Assembly: GCA_020443295.1 (NCBI GenBank) | Contig: JAGRIJ010000020.1 | Span: 1-46,052 of the forward strand | DNA length: 46,052 bases | DNA from: Alphaproteobacteria bacterium | GTDB lineage: Bacteria > Pseudomonadota > Alphaproteobacteria > Micavibrionales > Micavibrionaceae | Reading direction: 5' to 3' | Part shown: piece after piece, positions 9,316 to 17,400 of the stretch | How positions within the stretch are numbered: position 1 is the stretch's first letter | Layout: each line of letters starts with the position of its first letter | Translations under genes and position numbers: made by a program | Notes under the pieces: model-generated | Seen by the model: only the letters and a program-made list of their open reading frames with translations | Database searches by the model: none | Told to the model about the DNA's origin: nothing

Positions 9316-9702
9316 TCAGGCATGAATCTGCTGTCCGATTACATCGAGCGGCGATTGCATGCTCCACATTTTTTCGAGGCTGTAAAAAGAGCGGACTTCG
9401 GGGCGGAACAGGTGAATGATAATGTCTCCTGCGTCCATTACGATCCAGTCTGCCTGGGTCAAGCCCTCGATCCGGATTTGCTTTTGTCCCGCCTTTTCCA
9501 GCTTTTCTCTCAGCTTTTGTGCCAAAGCATGAACGTGCCGGGTGGATGTGCCCGAAGCGATGATCATATAATCGGCGATGGCCGATGTGTCTTTGAGGGG
9601 GATTGTGACGATGTCCTGTGCCTTGTCCGCATCCAGAGATTTCTCGATGAGGGCTTTCAGTTTTTCGGGGGTTAATGCCCGTCGGATTGTTTCTTTTTGA
9701 AT
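9316..9702 (-). CDS. rsfS: Ribosomal silencing factor RsfS, apparent ATT (AUU) start codon
   Basis: The conserved core 'IVTIPLKDTSAIADYMIIASGTSTRHVHALAQKL' up to 'WIVMDAGDIIIHLF' and 'YSLEKMWS' identifies RsfS (YbeB/Iojap), which binds L14 and blocks joining of the ribosomal subunits. The first in-frame ATG (9567) would remove about 45 conserved residues, so it cannot be the start. Reading upstream, there is a perfect GGAGG followed by ACAACC and then ATT (complement of 9700-9702), giving a normal-sized 128-aa protein beginning (M)QKETIRRALTPEKLKALIE. No ATG, GTG or TTG lies in frame near this site. The leader also carries a terminator-like hairpin. A base error changing ATG to ATT is the main alternative. 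Confidence 0.88.
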   Translation of the reverse strand: MQKETIRRALTPEKLKALIEKSLDADKAQDIVTIPLKDTSAIADYMIIASGTSTRHVHALAQKLREKLEKAGQKQIRIEGLTQADWIVMDAGDIIIHLFRPEVRSFYSLEKMWSMQSPLDVIGQQIHA

Positions 9703-9728
9703 GGTTGTCCTCCTTGTTAAGTGTCGTT

Positions 9729-9765
9729 CAAAAACAAAAATGACCGAACCCGTTAGGGATCAGTC
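9729..9765 (-). terminator. Terminator-like hairpin in the rsfS leader
   Basis: On the minus strand the arms GACTGATCCC and GGGTTCGGTC pair around the loop TAAC, with one T-T mismatch and one G-T wobble. They are followed by ATTTTTGTTTTTG, a typical intrinsic terminator tail. It ends about 10 nt before the rsfS GGAGG, too close for a separate promoter to fit in between. It could end nadD-side transcription with read-through, or act as an attenuator controlling rsfS. Confidence 0.6.
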
Positions 9766-9874
9766 CTTTCGTCCAAACCTAGTGCAAATTTTGAGGGTGC
9801 GCGAGAAACGCTCATATTCACGCTTGCACGCCCCCTGATCTATGAAACAGAAACTTCTTTCCTTCCATGCCTTT

Positions 9875-9903
9875 ATTTTACACCTATCCGACAAGCGACG
9901 CAA
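9875..9903 (-). promoter_or_regulatory. Candidate sigma-70 promoter for rsfS
   Basis: On the minus strand TTGCGT and TAAAAT are separated by exactly 17 nt, just after the nadD stop codon. The predicted transcript would have a leader of about 165 nt containing an inverted repeat (GTGCAA/TTGCAC, plus-strand positions 9782-9787 and 9824-9829) and the terminator-like hairpin, then the AUU start of rsfS. Confidence 0.45.
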
Positions 9904-9923
9904 AAATCTTTTCTTCCATGGGA

Positions 9924-10568
9924 TCAGGCGCTTACGGCTTCTTTTTGTAAGTCTTTGTTTTTGTTTCTTATTTCCGTGGAGGAAATGTTGATCATTTTCT
10001 TTTGCAGCAGCCAGTAGGAAATGCGCGGGAGCAGGGGAACGTGGGCTCCGCGTTCGAGAATCACATGGCGGTGGTCGCTCAGCAGGCGCTGGGGGCAGCG
10101 CTGGGTGAGGGAGACTGCCGGGTGGCGCGTGATGTGCAGCATGCAGATTTCGGAAAGCAGCTCTTTCCAATGATTCCATTTGTGCAGGTTCAGGGCATTG
10201 TCCATTCCCGTAATCCAGACGAAATCAGTATTCGGGTAGTATGATTTGAGCTTTCGGACTGTAAAGACGGTAATATTGGTTCCCAGATCGCGCTCGATAT
10301 CGGTCACCAGAATTTTCGGGTGGTTTCCCACCAGTTTTCTGCATTCCGCTATGCGGTCGTCATACGGTTGCAGAATGGATTTATCCTTAAGCGGGTTTTG
10401 TGGCGTTACGATCCACCAGAGGGCGTGCAGGTCGAGGGCGGCCATTGCGATTTTGGAGATATGGACATGGCCTTCGTGCGGCGGGTTGAAAGATCCGCCG
10501 AGCAGTCCCACACGAAGGTTTTTCCATCTTGCGCTGTTTCTTAACTGCGGGTTTGAAAAAAGAGCCAT
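9924..10568 (-). CDS. nadD: Nicotinate-nucleotide adenylyltransferase
   Basis: This 214-aa nucleotidyltransferase has the ATP-binding motif 'GLLGGSFNPPHEGHVHIS' at about residues 22-39 and the C-terminal 'ISSTEIRNKNKD' motif that binds phosphate. It adenylates nicotinate mononucleotide in NAD synthesis. The N-terminus carries about 20 residues before the fold ('FSNPQLRNSARWKNLRV'), as in other alphaproteobacterial NadD. It starts 2 bp after proA, so the two are probably translated from one message. A 221-bp gap, unusually long for this cluster, separates it from rsfS. Confidence 0.94.
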   Translation of the reverse strand: MALFSNPQLRNSARWKNLRVGLLGGSFNPPHEGHVHISKIAMAALDLHALWWIVTPQNPLKDKSILQPYDDRIAECRKLVGNHPKILVTDIERDLGTNITVFTVRKLKSYYPNTDFVWITGMDNALNLHKWNHWKELLSEICMLHITRHPAVSLTQRCPQRLLSDHRHVILERGAHVPLLPRISYWLLQKKMINISSTEIRNKNKDLQKEAVSA

Positions 10569-10570
10569 TT

Positions 10571-11848
10571 TCAGGGTCTTGTCTGGCCTGTGCCGTGGAC
10601 CAGATATTTATAGGTGCAGAGCTGTTCAAGCCCTACGGGTCCGCGCGCGTGCATTTTGCCTGTGGCAATTCCGATTTCAGCGCCCATGCCGAATTCGCCG
10701 CCGTCGGCGAACTGGGTAGAGGCGTTATGAAGGACAATACCGCTGTCGACGTTTTTCAGGAAGTAGTCGGCGGATTTTGCGTCCTCGGTCAGGATGCTGT
10801 CGGTGTGATGCGAGCCGTAATGGTTGATATGGTCTACGGCGGCTTCTAGCCCCTCCACGATGCGGCAACTGAGTTTTGCGTCCAGATATTCGGTATACCA
10901 ATCCTGTTCGGTCGCTGCGCCGATGCGGGAATCGAGCGCCTGCGTTTCTTTGTCGCCAACGATCTCGCACCCTGAATCCAGAATTTCTGCCAGTATCTCC
11001 CTCGCCAGATTTTTATCGAGGTTTTTATCAAGGAGAAGAGTTTCCATCGCGCCGCAAATTCCGGTCCGGCGCATCTTTGCGTTGAAAGTGACCTCGCGGG
11101 CTATATCCGGTTTCGCGGTGGGGTGAACATAGATATGGCACAGGCCCTCCAGATGACCGAATACGGGCATGCGGGCTTCCTGCATTACACGTTCAATCAG
11201 ACCTCGCCCGCCGCGGGGGATCATGACATCTAAGTATTCAGAGGCACGCAACATAGCCCCCACCGCTTCGCGATCGCTGACCGGGATCATGGAGACGGCG
11301 GCTTTCGGCAGTCCGGATTTTTCCAGCGTGTCCTGAATAATTTTGTGCAGGGCCAGCGAGCTGTGCAGGCTTTCCGAGCCGCCGCGCAGGATTACTGCGT
11401 TGTGCGATTTGAGGCACAGAATGGATGCGTCCACCGTTACGTTCGGGCGGGATTCATAGATCATCCCCAGAACGCCTATGGGCACCGCCACGCGGTCGAT
11501 TTTCAGTCCATTGGGGCGGGTCGTGGACCACAGAATCCTTCCGGTCGGATCTTCAAGTTTTTTTACGACCTCAACCCCTGAAGCCATGCCTTCGATGCGT
11601 TTTTCATCAAGTTTCAGGCGGTCGAGCAATGCGCCCCTTAAACCCCGCTGGGTTGCGGCGGCGAGATCCTTTTTATTGGCTTCGAGCAGGGCGGGGATAT
11701 TGGCCCGCAAAGCACCTGCCAGAGCATCTAAGGCCGTGTTTATTTTTTCCGTTGGAGTTTGCGCCAGAATAAAGGCGGCAGCTTTGGCTTCCTTACCAAG
11801 GGTGGCGATGATCTGTTCGGGGGATTGTTTTGATGCGGTCTGTGCCAT
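10571..11848 (-). CDS. proA: Gamma-glutamyl phosphate reductase
   Basis: This 425-aa aldehyde-dehydrogenase-fold enzyme has the active-site Cys265 in 'MRRTGICGAMETLL' and NADPH-binding segments around 'GVLGMIYESRPNVTVDA' and 'VILRGGSES'. It reduces gamma-glutamyl phosphate to glutamate semialdehyde, the second step of proline synthesis. Its partner kinase ProB is about 17 kb away at 28722-29900 instead of adjacent. It follows atpF by 33 bp on the same strand. Confidence 0.96.
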   Translation of the reverse strand: MAQTASKQSPEQIIATLGKEAKAAAFILAQTPTEKINTALDALAGALRANIPALLEANKKDLAAATQRGLRGALLDRLKLDEKRIEGMASGVEVVKKLEDPTGRILWSTTRPNGLKIDRVAVPIGVLGMIYESRPNVTVDASILCLKSHNAVILRGGSESLHSSLALHKIIQDTLEKSGLPKAAVSMIPVSDREAVGAMLRASEYLDVMIPRGGRGLIERVMQEARMPVFGHLEGLCHIYVHPTAKPDIAREVTFNAKMRRTGICGAMETLLLDKNLDKNLAREILAEILDSGCEIVGDKETQALDSRIGAATEQDWYTEYLDAKLSCRIVEGLEAAVDHINHYGSHHTDSILTEDAKSADYFLKNVDSGIVLHNASTQFADGGEFGMGAEIGIATGKMHARGPVGLEQLCTYKYLVHGTGQTRP

Positions 11849-11881
11849 TTAGAGGGCCTGTTTGCCCTTCGGGGCTTCTTG

Positions 11882-12379
11882 TCAGTTCAATGTTTTGCCG
11901 TGCTGGCCGACATTTGTAATGGATTTTTCAAGTAGCGCTTCGTAGCCGCTTTTGTCAAGTTTTTCGGAAATGATTTCTTTTGCTGCCTGGATGGTGAGGC
12001 GTGAGGCGTATTCACTAATTTCCTGTTCGGCATCAAGCTGCATGCGCTTGAGGCGATCTGCCAATTGTTTTTCGCGGCGCGCAATCGTTTCTTCCAATTC
12101 GGTCTCGGCCTGTTTTAATAGTTGTTCGGAGCTTTTTTTCGCGTTTTCGACAATGCGTTGCGCTTCTTTTTCCGCATCGGCCTGTTTGCGTTTGTACTGG
12201 CTTAAGAGTTCCTGAGCTTCTTTGCGCAGGGTTTCTGCTGATTCCAGTTCCTTGCGGATTTGCTCGATGCGTGAGTCGAGATACTGCAAAATACCTGACC
12301 GACCGAAGTGCCAGAGGATATAAGCGACAATGAGGAAGGAGCAGATGATCCATGGTTCAGGTTCCTGAAGGAATTCCAT
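11882..12379 (-). CDS. atpF: F0F1 ATP synthase subunit b
   Basis: This 165-aa protein has an N-terminal membrane helix (about residues 9-27, 'PWIICSFLIVAYILWHFGR') and a long charged coiled coil to the end, the pattern of ATP synthase b subunits. It is the second of two b-type genes and, with the longer b' subunit upstream, forms the heterodimeric peripheral stalk typical of alphaproteobacteria and photosynthetic bacteria. It is separated from b' by 9 bp. The F1 genes are not in the window. Confidence 0.9.
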   Translation of the reverse strand: MEFLQEPEPWIICSFLIVAYILWHFGRSGILQYLDSRIEQIRKELESAETLRKEAQELLSQYKRKQADAEKEAQRIVENAKKSSEQLLKQAETELEETIARREKQLADRLKRMQLDAEQEISEYASRLTIQAAKEIISEKLDKSGYEALLEKSITNVGQHGKTLN

Positions 12380-12388
12380 ATCCGTCCC

Positions 12389-13027
12389 CTATGCCGCTTT
12401 CGCGGCGTCAAGCTTGGCGCCGATTATTTTTTCTGCGGCCTTGCGTCCGAGATCAGTGGCAAGGTCGTCGATTTCAGAGATCGCCTTGCTGCGTGCGGCC
12501 AGTATCGCTTTCTCGCTTTTTTCCAGTTCGGCAGCCGATTTTTCCTGAAAAGCCTTCAGTTCTTTTTCTGTTTTTTCACGGATATTACTTTCGGCGTCCT
12601 GGAAGTACCGTGTTGCCTGTGCCTGAGCTTTGGCGATGCCGTCCTCATAGGCTTTCCGGATTGAGTCCGCTTCGCTTTTCAATTTTTCAGCCGTGTCGAG
12701 GTCGTTCTGAATTCTGTCGCGACGGTTTTCGACTACGCTTCCGATTTCCGGAAGCGTCCGTTTTGAGAAAAAGAAATAAAGCCCAATGAAGATAACGAAC
12801 AGCCAGAAGAGCTGAGGCTCGAAGGTTGTCGGATCCAACTGAGGCAGGCCGCCGGAACTGTGATGAGCGGCGGATTCGGCGCTTCCGTGTTCCTCAATCA
12901 TCATGTTTTCCGCGCTATGAGCGGAAGCAAACGCTGCGGGAGCATGAACCGTTATGACAGCACACAGCAACGCGGTCTTTGCGTTAAACGCTTGAGCCAG
13001 TTTTTGCGTGTGCAGTGACAAAGCCAT
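12389..13027 (-). CDS. atpF2: F0F1 ATP synthase subunit b'
   Basis: This 212-aa protein has a hydrophobic N-terminus (about residues 14-35), an acidic/His-rich segment, a membrane helix near 'EPQLFWLFVIFIGLYFFFSKR', and a long coiled coil ending in 'KAAEKIIGAKLDAAKAA'. It is the b' half of the peripheral stalk. The ATG at 13027 is preferred because an upstream in-frame ATG (13075) would overlap atpE by 26 bp. The extra N-terminal hydrophobic stretch before the membrane helix may be a cleaved presequence, as known for some alphaproteobacterial b' subunits. Confidence 0.88.
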   Translation of the reverse strand: MALSLHTQKLAQAFNAKTALLCAVITVHAPAAFASAHSAENMMIEEHGSAESAAHHSSGGLPQLDPTTFEPQLFWLFVIFIGLYFFFSKRTLPEIGSVVENRRDRIQNDLDTAEKLKSEADSIRKAYEDGIAKAQAQATRYFQDAESNIREKTEKELKAFQEKSAAELEKSEKAILAARSKAISEIDDLATDLGRKAAEKIIGAKLDAAKAA

Positions 13028-13049
13028 TCCAAGCCGTCCGTCTTGCAGA

Positions 13050-13274
13050 TTAACCGAAGAGCAGTGCTGCGCCAATCCCGATGGGGATAATACCGAGAGC
13101 TTCGATAAACGCCAAGCTCAGGAAGTATTTTTCGTCGAGGGACGCTTTGGTTTCCGGGTTGCGGGCCAATGCATCGTTGTAGGACTTAAAGTACATCCCA
13201 AGGCCAATAGCTGCGCCGTGCGCAGGCAGGGCGACGATAGCACCGGCAATTAATTTAGCGACTTCTAGTTCCAT
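13050..13274 (-). CDS. atpE: F0F1 ATP synthase subunit c
   Basis: This 74-aa two-helix proteolipid carries the proton-carrying Glu58 in 'LAFIEALGIIP' and the polar loop 'DALARNPE' that touches the F1 foot. Helix 1 contains the small-residue packing motif 'GAAIGLG', and unusually both Pro17 and His19 within the helix. The glutamine and hydroxyl residues expected in sodium-binding c subunits are not obvious, so proton coupling is more likely. The gene lies between atpB and b' as in other alphaproteobacterial F0 operons. Confidence 0.94.
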   Translation of the reverse strand: MELEVAKLIAGAIVALPAHGAAIGLGMYFKSYNDALARNPETKASLDEKYFLSLAFIEALGIIPIGIGAALLFG

Positions 13275-13332
13275 TCTTTTGTTCCTTTTTCAGTCAGTTA
13301 AAATTCAAAAGCCCGGCTGCGATCATACAAAA

Positions 13333-14079
13333 TCAGTGATGAAGATCAACACTGTCCTTGAGATAAACGCAAGCGAGAATTGCGAAAACATAGGCCTGCA
13401 CCACAGCGACCAGAAGCTCGAAGACCATCATGGCCACGTTGACCAAGACCGGGAAAGCGCCGAGCAGCGTCCAGGCGGCGCCCATTCCTGCAGCGGCTAC
13501 TGCAAAGGATGCCACCACCTTCAAAACGATATGGCCGGCCATCATGTTTGCGAACAAACGCACGCAATGGGTGAGGGGGCGCACGAAATAGGAAATGATT
13601 TCTATCGGGATGATGAACGGGATCAGCCACCACGGTACGTTGGGCGGAAGGAAAAGCGAAAAGAAATGCAGCCCGTGATTGCGCAAGCCAAATGCAAAAA
13701 CCGTTATAAATACCGACAGAGCCAAAGCTCCGGTCACGATCGGATGGGAGGTAAAAGTAAACATGTAAGGGACAAGGCCCAGCACGTTCCCCAGAAGCAC
13801 AAACACAAAGATCGTGAATACAAAGGGGAGGTAATGGAGGCCCTTTTTCCCGATGTTGAGTTTGACCATCTTGCTGACGAATTCATAAAAGAGTTCTGCG
13901 CAGACCTGCACCCGGTCCGGGACGACTGCACGTTTTTTCATGGCCAGCGTCAGGAATCCTGCCGAAAGAACAGCGGCGGTCAGCATAGCAAAAGACGAAT
14001 TGGTGAATGACGCGTCGAAAGACCCCAGCGGGAGCTCGATCCATCTATGGATCTCAAATTGATGAATAGGATTGGCCAC
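13333..14079 (-). CDS. atpB: F0F1 ATP synthase subunit a
   Basis: This 248-aa membrane protein has five to six hydrophobic helices and the essential channel arginine in 'THCVRLFANMMAGHIVLKV', together with 'LVPYMFTFTSHPIVTGALAL' of the earlier helix. It forms the proton half-channels next to the c ring. Translation begins at GTG (complement of 14077-14079) with GAGAGG 5-6 nt upstream. A good sigma-70-like promoter lies in the 77-bp gap before it. Confidence 0.95.
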   Translation of the reverse strand: MANPIHQFEIHRWIELPLGSFDASFTNSSFAMLTAAVLSAGFLTLAMKKRAVVPDRVQVCAELFYEFVSKMVKLNIGKKGLHYLPFVFTIFVFVLLGNVLGLVPYMFTFTSHPIVTGALALSVFITVFAFGLRNHGLHFFSLFLPPNVPWWLIPFIIPIEIISYFVRPLTHCVRLFANMMAGHIVLKVVASFAVAAAGMGAAWTLLGAFPVLVNVAMMVFELLVAVVQAYVFAILACVYLKDSVDLHH

Positions 14080-14119
14080 TTACACCTCTCCGATGCCCTA
14101 AATCCTTAAAATTTTAAAG

Positions 14120-14148
14120 TTTGTAGCGTATTTTTGAAGGGGGTGCAA
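14120..14148 (-). promoter_or_regulatory. Candidate sigma-70 promoter for atpB-E-F'-F
   Basis: On the minus strand TTGCAC and TACAAA are 17 nt apart, placing a start point about 35 nt before the atpB GTG codon. It lies between atpI and atpB, so the structural F0 genes could be expressed separately from smc-atpI. Confidence 0.45.
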
Positions 14149-14156
14149 TGCCCGTT

Positions 14157-14474
14157 TTATGGCTTTTCGGCATTTTTTTTATTCGCCTGTTTCATTGTTG
14201 CGTTTGCCCGCATGACTCCGCTGATAAAGCCCAGAACCATCAAGGAGATAAGGCCTAAGGGCGTTGTATGAGCAAAACGGTCAATCAGGAAGCCCAGAAG
14301 CCCCCCCGCAAAGACGCTTGCCAGCAGTTCTGAGCCGGCGCGGCCGCTTTTTATTGCGCTTTCGCTGGGTTCCTGTTCGGGCGCGTTGCCGGCCTGCTCT
14401 TCCATTTTTTCGAAGCCGGAGCGGGCTTGCCTGAGGCGGGCTTCAAAATCCTGCGGCTTTCCGGAATCTTCCAT
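14157..14474 (-). CDS. atpI: AtpI/AtpZ family ATP synthase-associated protein
   Basis: This 105-aa protein has a charged N-terminal half and two hydrophobic helices ('LLASVFAGGLLGFLIDRFAH' and 'GLISLMVLGFISGVMRA') with the family GxLxDxxF-like spacing. AtpI helps assemble the c ring and is often first in F0 operons. It starts 8 bp after smc on the same strand, which puts an ATP synthase assembly gene in the same transcription unit as a chromosome condensation gene. Confidence 0.85.
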   Translation of the reverse strand: MEDSGKPQDFEARLRQARSGFEKMEEQAGNAPEQEPSESAIKSGRAGSELLASVFAGGLLGFLIDRFAHTTPLGLISLMVLGFISGVMRANATMKQANKKNAEKP

Positions 14475-14482
14475 TTGTTGGG

Positions 14483-17400
14483 TCAGGCCACTTTCTGCTC
14501 GGTAAATTCAAAGGACCTCTGAAGGTCCACGGAGACCAATTGAGAGACGCCTTTCTCGGGCATCGTGACGCCGTAGAGGCGGTCCATCCGTGCCATGGTC
14601 AGGCGGTGGTGAGTGATAATCAGGAAGCGCGTTTCACCGCGCTCGGCGATTTCTTCGAGAAGGCTGCAAACACGGTCGACGTTTGCATCGTCCAGCGGGG
14701 CGTCAATCTCGTCGAGCACGCAAATCGGGGACGGGTTTGTCAGGAACATCGCAAAGATGAGAGCAATGGATGTCAGGGTTTGTTCGCCGCCTGAGAGAAG
14801 GGAGAGCGATTGCAGGGTTTTTCCGGGCGGCTGGGCGAAGATTTCAAGCCCGGCTTCAAGAGGGTCGGGGGAATCGATCAGCGCGAGATGCGCTTTACCG
14901 CCTTCAAACAGGCGCGTGAAGAGCGACTGAAAGTGAGTGTTCACATGCTCGAATGCCTGCATCAGCCTTGTGCGCGCTTCCTTGTTGATCTTGATGATCG
15001 CCCCCCGGAGTTCCTCAATGGCCTGCATCAGTTCGTTGCGTTCACGCAAAAGAGCGGAGACTTCTTTTTCAAGATCGTCGGCTTCCTTATCCGCCTGAAG
15101 GTTGACGGGGCCAATGGATTCGCGTTCCTGTGTCAGCTTTTCTTTTCGCTTTTTCAGGTTTTCGATGTCGCTTCCCTGATAATTCACGAGGTCTTCTGCC
15201 GCGTGTTCGGGAAGTTCAGCGGGTTTCATCTGGAAGCGTTCCTCTATGGATTTTTCCATTTCCGAGAATTGTTCGCTGACCGCCGTGAGCGTAGCCTGAA
15301 TGCGCGCGCGTTCTTCGCGAGCCGATCCGAGGGCGAGTTCTGCTGCGCGGAGGCCCTTTGATGTTTCCGTTACCTCGGTTTCGCGTTCAATCAGCTTTTC
15401 CGCCAACACGGCGCGCCGGGATTCAAGCTCAGATATTTTTTCCAGCAGTTCTTCCCGATCGGCGGTAAGAGCTTTCGGCTGGGTTTTCAGTTCGGCCAGT
15501 TTTTCCTCAAGCCCTTTTTTTCTTTCGGCAAGATTTTTAAGTTGTTCACGCCCGCGGATGGTACGGTTCTGAAGGCTGATCCGCTCGTCTGCCAGAGCCT
15601 GAAGGCGTGCTTTGCGGGTATTTTGCTGCTGTTGGAAAATATCGAAGTCGCGGACAGCTTCGCGGTAATTTTCGCGGAGTTTGGAAAGGGTTTCCTGAAC
15701 CTGCGTCAGTTCGGTTTCCTTTTCCATGTTTAACGTATCGGCTGATGATTCCAGTTCGTTCCGGTCCTTTTGGAGCTCGTCTTCCGTGATGCGCAAGTCT
15801 CCAGTTAATGTTTTCAGGATATCGCCCAGACGGGTCTTTTCGTTCTCGATTCCCGCTATTTTTTCTTTTATGCGAATGAGTGCGGGCCGGGCCGTGTTGA
15901 TTTCCTTTTCGAGGTCGCGGATTTTTTGCTGGGTTTCGTCGAGATCCTGCCTTGCGGCTGTTTCGGCGCTGCGTCTTTCATCCAGTTTTTTACGAACGCT
16001 TTCTACTTCCTGCGCGCGTTCAATTTTTAGTTTTTCAAGTTCATTCAGGCGGTTTTTCTGTGCGATGTACTGGCCGTGACGGTCTGCGGCGGCGGCGCGC
16101 ATGCGTAACCCGTCCCAGCGCCAGTAATGGCCCTGAGCGGAGACCAGAGATTGGCCGGGCAGAAGGTTTTTACTCAGATTGTTCCCTTGTTGCTCGCTTT
16201 CAACATAACCTATCTGTGTCAAGGCACGGCGCAGTTCTTTAGGGGCAGTTACAGACGGAAGAAGCGCTTTTGCTCCTGCGGGAAGGGACGGGTCACTGCT
16301 GAAATCAGCGGCAGATTGCCAGTAAGAGGGAGCCTTATTATCGAGAGAGGCCGTCAATGCATCACCCAGCGCACGTGAGAGCGCTTTTTCAAAGCCGGGC
16401 TCGGTCGTGATGTCTTCCAAGACGGGTTTAAAATCCTGCCCGTTATCCGCCTCAAAGAATTTCTGGAGCGTGGCGATTTCTGATGTGAATTCGGAAAAGG
16501 CTTTTTCCGCCTGAGAAAGGCCAGAGCGTGAGGATTCCGTTTCGGCGGCTGAAAGCCGGATCGCTTCTTTTTTGGGTTCGATCTGGCTATTGAGGGTCAG
16601 GAGTTTTTGGTCCAGTTTTTCGATTTTTTCCTCAAGTCTCTTAATTTCAGTGCGGTTTTCTTCGCCGAGTTCCAAGCCGCTGATGTCTTGCTCAAGCTTG
16701 GCTTTACGATCCTGAAAAAGTTTCAGGCGGTCCGTTCCTGACTGGATCCGGGATTCGATAGCGCTCCGGTTTGCGCGATTTTCAGCCAGAGTTTCTTTTA
16801 ATGCTGTGAACTGGTCTTCACATTCTTTCAGGCGTTTAAAGATCTGGTCCTTATCTGTTTCTTTTTTTGCGAGGATTTCGTCCTCGTTCTGGCGTACGGA
16901 AAGGATATCTTCCTGTTCTTTCTGGATTTTTTCCAGCGTTCTTGAGTTTTCCTCGAAGGTCTGGGATTCGTGCTTTTCGTCCTGTGCGCACTGGGTCAGC
17001 TGTGCATTTGTTTCCTCTATTTGAGCAGACTGGCGCTTTTCGTCATCTTCCATGCGCTGGAGAATGACTTTTTGGGTTTGCAGCGTTGCGGCGGCTTCCG
17101 TTTCTTTTTTGCGGAGATCGGGGAGATCGGCAGATTGCGTTGTCTGCGTTTTGGTGAGTTGCGCAACGGCGGCCAGTTTTTGGGCCACATCGTTTTCTAT
17201 TGCCGAAAACTGGTTGTTTAGTTCATCGCGCCGGTTTTGCAGAATTTGCCATTCGAGGTAGGCGATCATTACCTCAAACTGGCGGATCTGGGCGTTCAGA
17301 TTCTTGTATTTCGTGGCCTGACGGGATTGGCGTTTAAGCGCGGAGAGGCGGGTTTCCATTCCGCCCAGCACATCATCCAGACGCAGAAGATTGGCATCGG

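Noticed and set aside
9760..10179. A 139-codon minus-strand frame over the end of nadD and the rsfS leader
   Set aside because: It is out of frame with NadD, basic and low in complexity, and matches nothing; the gap is better explained as a leader region.
13050..13274. Sodium-type ATP synthase c subunit, suggested by the neighbouring Na+/H+ antiporters
   Set aside because: The Gln and Ser/Thr ligands of sodium-binding c subunits are not evident around Glu58, so proton coupling is the simpler reading.
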